From positions 1-18,806 of the forward strand of contig DAOSBJ010000011.1 in the NCBI GenBank assembly GCA_035360795.1: 18,806 nt of DNA. The letters run 5' to 3'. A model generated the notes under the pieces. It was given only the letters and a program-made list of their open reading frames with translations, was not told the DNA's origin and made no database searches. Below are positions 14,624 to 18,806 of the stretch, piece by piece. Positions within the stretch are counted from its first letter, which is position 1. Each line of letters begins with the position of its first letter. Origin of the DNA: DAOOKJ01 sp035360795. GTDB taxonomy: Bacteria > Patescibacteriota > Minisyncoccia > UBA6257. The translations under genes were made by a program, and so were the position numbers.

Positions 14624-16694
14624 AAGAACAGTTCTTATTTGAACATTTTATTTTGGTTTTTGTCTCAACCAGATAACTTTTGCAGATTGGACACACGCCA
14701 GAAGTTGGTTTTAACGAAGAGGTAAAATTACAATCTGGATATTTTGAACAGGCATAAAAAAATCTTCCTTTCTTATTTCTTTTTAAAACTACTTTTCCTT
14801 TTTTGCAAATTGGGCATATTAAGTCAATTTCATTATTATTTAAAGATTTAGTGTATTTACAGTTTGGCCAATTAGAACAGGCGATAAACTTGCCATATTT
14901 GCCATATTTAATTATCAAGTCATTGCCGCATAAGGGACATTTTTCATTAATTTTTTCTTTTGGCAGTAAATCTTCTTTTGAAACTTCATTGTATTTTTGT
15001 TCCAAATTCTTTTTAAAAGGAAAATAAAAATCTTTGACTACTTTAAGCCAGTCTGTTTTGGACAAGGCAATTTTATCAAGTTCTTCTTCTAAAAAAGAAG
15101 TAAAATTGTAATCAATGATTTGGGGAAAATGTTGAATTAATAAATCTGCCACTAAACTGCCAATTTCGGTTGGCATTAAACTTTTGTTTTCATCGCGATT
15201 AATATACCCCCTTTCAAATAAAACGCTTATTATTGGAGCATAAGTTGATGGTCGGCCAATGCCGTAATTTTCTAAAGTTTTGATTAAAGAAGCGTCGTTG
15301 TAACGAGGAGGCGGCTGAGTGAAATGCTGTTTAAAGTTTATTTCTTTGATAAAAAGCGTTTCCTTTGGAGAAAGAGAAGGAAAACTGTCTTCAATTTCTT
15401 TTGGTTTATTGTAAGGATAAACTTTAAAAAAGCCGTCAAAAGTTAATTTAGAGAGAGAACTCTTAAAAAGATATTTATTTTTTTCTGTCTTTACTTCTAT
15501 AAGAATTTCTGTCCTTTCTATTTCCGCTTCTTTTAATTGAGAAGCGATAAATCTTCGCCAGATAAGTTCATAAAGATTATATTCTTCTTTGCTTAAATAC
15601 GGCTTGACTTTTTCCGGGGTAAGGTTTGGATCAGTAGGCCTGATTGCTTCATGAGCCTCTTGAGCAAGCCGTGATTGGTATCTAAAAGTCCTGAAGGTAT
15701 CAAGCCAGTAAATTTTGTCAAAATTTTGCTGGATAAATTGATGACAATTTTTTAAGGCTATCTCTGATAAGTGATAAGAGTCTGTTCTCATATAAGTGAT
15801 TAAACCGAGTGTTTCGTTGCCGATTTTTTTTCCTTCGTAAAGCGATTGGGCAATTAGCATTGTTTTTTTAGCCGAGTAATGGAAAAGTTGAAAAGCGGTT
15901 TGCTGCAATGTCGAAGTAATAAAAGGAGGCAAAGGTGAACGTTTTGAAGTTTCTTTTTTGAATTCTAAAACTGTGCCAGGATTTTTATCTATTTCGTTTC
16001 TGATTTGTTCTGCTTGTTCTTTTGATTTTATTTCAGTTTTTGAAAGCAGTTTGTCATTGATTTTAAAAAGTAGGGCTAAAATTGTTTGCTCCTTTTTATC
16101 TTTGTAAAAAAGCGCCTCAAGAGTGTAAAATTCTTCTGGTTTAAAAGCTTGCCTTTCTTTTTCTCTCTCAACGATTAATCTTAAAGCCGGAGACTGAACT
16201 CTTCCTGCCGATAGTCCTCTAAACAATTTTTTCCACAAAAAAGGTGACAGTTCATAACCAACGAGTCTGTCTAAAATCCTTCTTGCTTGTTGTGCATTAA
16301 CTAAAGCCATATCAATTTGGCGAGGGTTTTTTAGGGCTTTTTCAATTGCTTCTTTGGTAATTTCATGAAAAACAATCCGCTCAAAGTTTTTGATTTCATC
16401 AGAATTTAAAATTTGGACAATATGCCAAGCGATTGCTTCTCCTTCCCTATCTTCATCAGTGGCTAAAATTATTTTCTTCGCTTTGTTTGCTTCTTTTTTT
16501 AGTTGACTGACAGTCTTTCTCGCTTTTACGGGAATTATATAATGGGGAGCAAAATTATTTTCTATCTCTATTCCAAGAGTTGATTTTGGTAAATCTCTAA
16601 TATGACCCTTTGAAGAGACAACTTTAAAATCATCCTTTAAAAAAGAGGAGATAGTTTGGGCTTTAGTCGGCGATTCAACAATAACTAAATTCAT
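14583..16694 (-). CDS. topA: DNA topoisomerase I, type IA, with three zinc fingers
   Basis: 703 residues. The Toprim domain starts MNLVIVESPTKAQTI with catalytic Glu7 and the metal motif DEDREGE (Asp80, Asp82, Glu84). The active-site tyrosine is Tyr301 in GLITYMRTDS, with Arg303 two residues on. GLSAGRVQSPALRLIVERE (160-178) is the conserved hinge block. Three C-terminal topoisomerase zinc fingers use Cys586/589/606/612, Cys627/630/649/655 and Cys668/671/684/689. Known role: relaxes negative supercoils by single-strand passage, limiting R-loops behind RNA polymerase. The start ATG lies 3 nt after the dprA stop, and its last 41 nt overlap rel, so dprA-topA-rel form one operon. dprA-topA adjacency is common in bacteria. 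The third finger's codons contain one copy of the AGAACAGTTCT palindrome. Confidence 0.97.
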   Translation of the reverse strand: MNLVIVESPTKAQTISSFLKDDFKVVSSKGHIRDLPKSTLGIEIENNFAPHYIIPVKARKTVSQLKKEANKAKKIILATDEDREGEAIAWHIVQILNSDEIKNFERIVFHEITKEAIEKALKNPRQIDMALVNAQQARRILDRLVGYELSPFLWKKLFRGLSAGRVQSPALRLIVEREKERQAFKPEEFYTLEALFYKDKKEQTILALLFKINDKLLSKTEIKSKEQAEQIRNEIDKNPGTVLEFKKETSKRSPLPPFITSTLQQTAFQLFHYSAKKTMLIAQSLYEGKKIGNETLGLITYMRTDSYHLSEIALKNCHQFIQQNFDKIYWLDTFRTFRYQSRLAQEAHEAIRPTDPNLTPEKVKPYLSKEEYNLYELIWRRFIASQLKEAEIERTEILIEVKTEKNKYLFKSSLSKLTFDGFFKVYPYNKPKEIEDSFPSLSPKETLFIKEINFKQHFTQPPPRYNDASLIKTLENYGIGRPSTYAPIISVLFERGYINRDENKSLMPTEIGSLVADLLIQHFPQIIDYNFTSFLEEELDKIALSKTDWLKVVKDFYFPFKKNLEQKYNEVSKEDLLPKEKINEKCPLCGNDLIIKYGKYGKFIACSNWPNCKYTKSLNNNEIDLICPICKKGKVVLKRNKKGRFFYACSKYPDCNFTSSLKPTSGVCPICKSYLVETKTKIKCSNKNCSYEQPKEQNQKTDC
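14622..14638. repeat. 17-bp palindrome ATAAGAACAGTTCTTAT, copy 2
   Basis: Perfect 8-bp arms flank a central A. It overlaps the rel start codon (14621-14623) and lies inside the topA coding sequence for KNCSY of the third zinc finger, so coding constraint may explain part of it. Confidence 0.5.
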
Positions 16695-16697
16695 ATA

Positions 16698-17771
16698 TTA
16701 TGTTTTTATGTATTTTCCTTGGCTGATTTCTTTAATCAATCCTTTTAATTCTAATTCGGTTAAAATGACCATCACTTCATTTGTTTTAAGATTAGTTAAA
16801 TCTAAAATTTTGTCAAGGCAAACTTCTTCCTCTTCTCTTAATGTTTGAAAAACTAATTTTTCTTTTTCGGTGAGAAAATTGCTATTAATAAGAAACTCAC
16901 TTTTCTCTTTTTGTTTCTTTTCTTGATAAATTCTTGGCAATTCTTCTAAAATATCATCTATTTTATTTACTAATTTTGCTCCACTTTTAATTAAATTGTT
17001 AGGGCCAAGGGAATTTTGATTAAAGATAGAACCAGGAATGGCAAAAACTTGACGATTTTGTTCTAAGGCGAAATTCGCGGTAATCAAAGCCCCGCTTTTT
17101 TCTCTTGCTTCAATCACCAAGGTTCCTAAACTTAGTCCTGAAATAATTCTATTTCGCCAGGGGAAATTTTGTTTTAGAGCATTAGTATTGAGGGGATATT
17201 CACTGACGATAGCGCCATCTTTAAGGATTTTTACTGCCAGAGATTTATTTAAAGTCGGAGTAATTTTATCCACTGACGAAGCCAAAACCGCGACCGTCTT
17301 CCCTTTGTTTAAAAGAGTATCTTTATGAGCGAAAGAATCAATTCCATAAGCCAAACCGCTTACAACTACAAAGCCGCAGAAAACTAATTCTTTAATAATT
17401 TTTTCTGTTACTGATTTGCCGTAAAGACTTGCTTTTCTGGTGCCAACTACAGCGATTGCGGGTAAATCGAAAATTAAATTTCCTCGAAGATAAATCCCTA
17501 AAGGCGGATAAGGAATTTGTTTTAAAAGAAAGGGATAAAAAGAAGAGTTAAGCGGAATTAAATCGATTTTTTGTTTTTCCAATTTTTTCCATTCTTCTTC
17601 TAAATTGATTTTTTGTCTTTGGCGGGAGTTTAAAGAGGACCAAATAGTTTTAAAAGAGGGTGTTTTTTCTTGGTCTAAATAATCTTTTATAAAAGAAAAA
17701 AGTTTAGGGTAAGAATCCCGATATAGGATATTTAAGCCATTTAAATAAATTTTTTCTTCGGTGGGGTCCAT
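16698..17771 (-). CDS. dprA: DNA processing protein DprA
   Basis: About 357 residues from the ATG at 17771; the frame stays open to a TTG at 17807, but that TTG lies within the predicted -35, so the ATG is preferred. The Rossmann-like core is clear: AVVGTRKASLYG, VVVSGLAYGIDSFAH, SEYPLNT, PWRNRIISGLSLGTLVIEAREKSGALITANFALEQNR and VFAIPGS. The usual GTGLD..YP motif is degenerate (VLASSVDKITP). A winged-helix C-terminal domain (about the last 65 residues, from LTEKEKLVFQ) is present. Known role: binds incoming single-stranded DNA during natural transformation and loads RecA. Context fits DNA uptake: pilO-like and pilB genes are nearby. It is the first gene of dprA-topA-rel. A GAGG lies only 2 nt before the ATG, too close for a normal Shine-Dalgarno spacing; transcription probably starts at about 17772, giving a leaderless mRNA. 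Confidence 0.93.
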   Translation of the reverse strand: MDPTEEKIYLNGLNILYRDSYPKLFSFIKDYLDQEKTPSFKTIWSSLNSRQRQKINLEEEWKKLEKQKIDLIPLNSSFYPFLLKQIPYPPLGIYLRGNLIFDLPAIAVVGTRKASLYGKSVTEKIIKELVFCGFVVVSGLAYGIDSFAHKDTLLNKGKTVAVLASSVDKITPTLNKSLAVKILKDGAIVSEYPLNTNALKQNFPWRNRIISGLSLGTLVIEAREKSGALITANFALEQNRQVFAIPGSIFNQNSLGPNNLIKSGAKLVNKIDDILEELPRIYQEKKQKEKSEFLINSNFLTEKEKLVFQTLREEEEVCLDKILDLTNLKTNEVMVILTELELKGLIKEISQGKYIKT

Positions 17772-17778
17772 CGCCTCT

Positions 17779-17807
17779 ATTATTAAAGAAATTTTTGAAT
17801 TTGGCAA
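17779..17807 (-). promoter_or_regulatory. Promoter of dprA-topA-rel operon
   Basis: On the minus strand -35 TTGCCA (17807-17802) and -10 AATAAT (17784-17779), both 5/6 to consensus, are separated by 17 nt. The predicted start near 17772 is immediately before the dprA ATG. Its -35 overlaps the -35 of the divergent pilO-like promoter. Confidence 0.6.
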
Positions 17808-17829
17808 GAGGAAAATAGTTTGCTATAAT
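17801..17829 (+). promoter_or_regulatory. Promoter of pilO-like operon
   Basis: -35 TTGGCA (17801-17806), a 17-nt spacer and extended -10 TGCTATAAT (17821-17829). The predicted start near 17836 gives a leader of about 10 nt. The -35 sequence TTGGCAA read backwards is the dprA -35 TTGCCAA. Confidence 0.8.
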
Positions 17830-17845
17830 AAAATACCTTTAGTAA

Positions 17846-18436
17846 ATGGCAAAAAAGAAACTTACTCTTTTTCAAAAAAGACTTCTGAAAGTTATTGGCC
17901 TAACTTCATTGGCGATAGTTTTATTAATGGTTTTTTTTATTTATTTTAGAAATGATATTTTAAAAAGAAACAATAAAGTGGAAAATTATAAGAGAGAAAT
18001 AGTTGACAGGCAATTGATAATGTCAAGGATTCAGACTTTGGAAAAAGAAATCAAAGAAGCAGAACCGTATCTTTCAAGATTAAAACAAAGTTTACCATCA
18101 GAAACAGAGACCGTTAATTTAGAAAGCAATTTAAAATCATTGGCAGAAAAATATAATTTGAATTTTAGTTTTCGCTTTGGCACTTTAAACGAAGAAACAG
18201 AATCCGAACCCAAGAGTTATAATTTTAGTTTAACTATAAGCGGTCGGATTGATAATTTAACTAAATGGTTAGAAGAAGTTAATAAATCTTTTTTCAGTTT
18301 AAGATTGGAAAAAATAGAATTAAACCAAACCAGTCCCGCTTCAAGTGTGAAAATAAAAAGAGGAGGAGTTTTAGTTACTCAAAATATTCCCGCTTCCTAC
18401 GAAGTAAAAATAGTTGGCAGAATTTATTTAAGATAA
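17846..18436 (+). CDS. pilO: PilO-like type IV pilus assembly protein
   Basis: 196 residues. A short Lys-rich cytoplasmic N-terminus, one membrane helix (about 16-34), a coiled-coil-prone stretch (about 37-82) and a C-terminal alpha/beta region match PilO/GspM architecture. The segment YNFSLTISGRIDNLTKWLEEV (125-145) resembles the PilO ferredoxin-like domain, and the end SYEVKIVGRIYLR (184-196) is typical of the last strand. Known role: PilO pairs with PilN to form the periplasmic alignment complex linking the inner-membrane platform to the pilus. Odd: there is no pilM or pilN directly upstream, where dprA is divergent; they may lie elsewhere or be absent. The ATG follows a near-consensus promoter by 16 nt without a Shine-Dalgarno motif. 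The assignment rests on architecture and short motifs only. Confidence 0.68.
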   Translation: MAKKKLTLFQKRLLKVIGLTSLAIVLLMVFFIYFRNDILKRNNKVENYKREIVDRQLIMSRIQTLEKEIKEAEPYLSRLKQSLPSETETVNLESNLKSLAEKYNLNFSFRFGTLNEETESEPKSYNFSLTISGRIDNLTKWLEEVNKSFFSLRLEKIELNQTSPASSVKIKRGGVLVTQNIPASYEVKIVGRIYLR

Positions 18437-18437
18437 T

Positions 18438-18650
18438 ATGAAAGACAATAATAAAAATACTAGCCGTTATAATCTATCTTTAATTCTGATAGTTGTATTT
18501 TCAATTATTATTTTAGTTCTTTTTGTTTTTTTTAATTTGACTTTTCTAATTAAAAATATTAATTTATTATTGAAGCCATCATCCCCTGAATCTAATGTTA
18601 ATCATTTAGATATTGAAAAAGCGAAAGAAATTTTTAAAGATGAGTTGTAG
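18438..18650 (+). CDS. Small single-pass membrane protein after pilO, unknown function
   Basis: 70 residues: a polar N-terminus MKDNNKNTSRYN, one strong hydrophobic helix (about 13-39) and a C-terminal polar tail, SSPESNVNHLDIEKAKEIFKDEL. No recognised domain. It starts 1 nt after the pilO-like stop, so it is almost certainly co-transcribed and probably works with the pilus machinery, by context only. The size and tight coupling argue against a random frame. The orientation with the tail outside is likely but not certain. Confidence 0.65.
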   Translation: MKDNNKNTSRYNLSLILIVVFSIIILVLFVFFNLTFLIKNINLLLKPSSPESNVNHLDIEKAKEIFKDEL

Positions 18651-18664
18651 GAGAACAGTTCTTC
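18650..18664. repeat. Palindrome GGAGAACAGTTCTTC, copy 3
   Basis: The AGAACAGTTCT core is at 18652-18662, with one outer arm base mismatched (G/T). It begins at the last base of the small membrane gene's stop codon and ends 8 nt before tRNA-Ile. Same core and same central A on the plus strand as at 11711-11725. Confidence 0.55.
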
Positions 18665-18672
18665 GCTATTTT

Positions 18673-18744
18673 GGGCGACTAGCTCAGTGGTAGAGCGCGT
18701 CTCTGATAAAGACGAGGTCGTAGGTTCAATCCCTACGTCGCCCA
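18673..18744 (+). tRNA. tRNA-Ile(GAU), no encoded CCA
   Basis: Acceptor GGGCGAC pairs with GTCGCCC, D arm GCTC-AGTGGTA-GAGC, anticodon stem CGTCT/AGACG with loop CTGATAA (anticodon GAT), T arm GTAGG-TTCAATC-CCTAC, discriminator A at 18744. CTAG follows, so CCA is not encoded. No promoter fits directly upstream; it probably rides on the pilO-like transcript. Confidence 0.97.
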
Positions 18745-18748
18745 CTAG

Positions 18749-18756
18749 TTTTTTTT
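18749..18756 (+). terminator. T-tract after tRNA-Ile
   Basis: Eight consecutive T bases start 4 nt after the tRNA. There is no separate GC-rich hairpin, so the tRNA's own acceptor/T-arm structure may serve as the stem. This is a weak terminator call. Confidence 0.4.
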
Positions 18757-18806
18757 CTTGTCAAACAATACTAAGGTGGATTACCATACCTTAAAAAATA
18801 AAGGAA

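Noticed and set aside
4347..16694. UGA recoding as in Gracilibacteria
   Set aside because: TGA ends tsaE, holA and topA at the expected C-termini and no in-frame TGA interrupts conserved domains, so the standard code applies.
16698..17807. TTG start of dprA at 17807
   Set aside because: It lies within the predicted -35 hexamer and adds 12 residues not needed by the family; the ATG at 17771 fits the promoter position better.
18772..18793. Inverted repeat TAAGGT/ACCTTA near the window end as a terminator or operator
   Set aside because: It has a short 6-bp stem, a 10-nt loop and no T-run, and the downstream context is cut off by the window end.

Overview
The window is AT-rich bacterial chromosome that uses the standard genetic code: TGA ends tsaE, holA and topA. 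Several traits point to Patescibacteria (Candidate Phyla Radiation), most likely a Parcubacteria-like lineage. These are tight AT-rich gene packing, near-absence of Shine-Dalgarno motifs, promoters only 0-10 nt from start codons, type IV pilus/competence genes, tRNAs without encoded CCA, and shortened versions of normally longer proteins (Rel). There is no rRNA or ribosomal-protein marker here, so the assignment is an inference.

Layout. 1-959: C-terminal part of a membrane ion-pumping pyrophosphatase (hppA). 960-1225: a gene-free stretch with two tandem consensus sigma70-type promoters, followed by a sequence that folds almost completely into a four-helix RNA closed by a 24-bp terminal helix and ending in a T-run. 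This is the strongest candidate for something undescribed. 1226-1325: a 100-N scaffold gap. 1326-4219 (minus): a protein with two complete PilB/GspE-type ATPase modules in one chain, its 3' end lost in the gap. 4347-10697 (plus): tsaE, polA, a sensor histidine kinase, mutM and holA (tRNA modification, DNA repair, replication). 10705-10789 (minus): tRNA-Leu(CAA). 10939-12900 (plus): parA-parB chromosome partition pair. 12881-17771 (minus): a compact dprA-topA-rel operon. 17846-18650 (plus): pilO-like gene and a small membrane protein. 18673-18744 (plus): tRNA-Ile(GAU).

How the genes fit together. The window mixes genome maintenance (PolA, HolA, MutM, TopA, ParAB), stringent response (Rel) and a DNA-uptake/pilus theme (tandem PilB, PilO-like, DprA). 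dprA and the pilO-like gene are divergent, and their promoters share one palindromic -35 element, so the two transcription units may compete for RNA polymerase. The tandem pilB and tsaE are also divergent, from mirror-image copies of the same 12-bp extended -10 sequence.

No CRISPR array, insertion sequence, transposase, phage gene or toxin-antitoxin pair was seen. The unusual content is the orphan structured RNA, the fused double PilB, and several promoter and palindrome arrangements.
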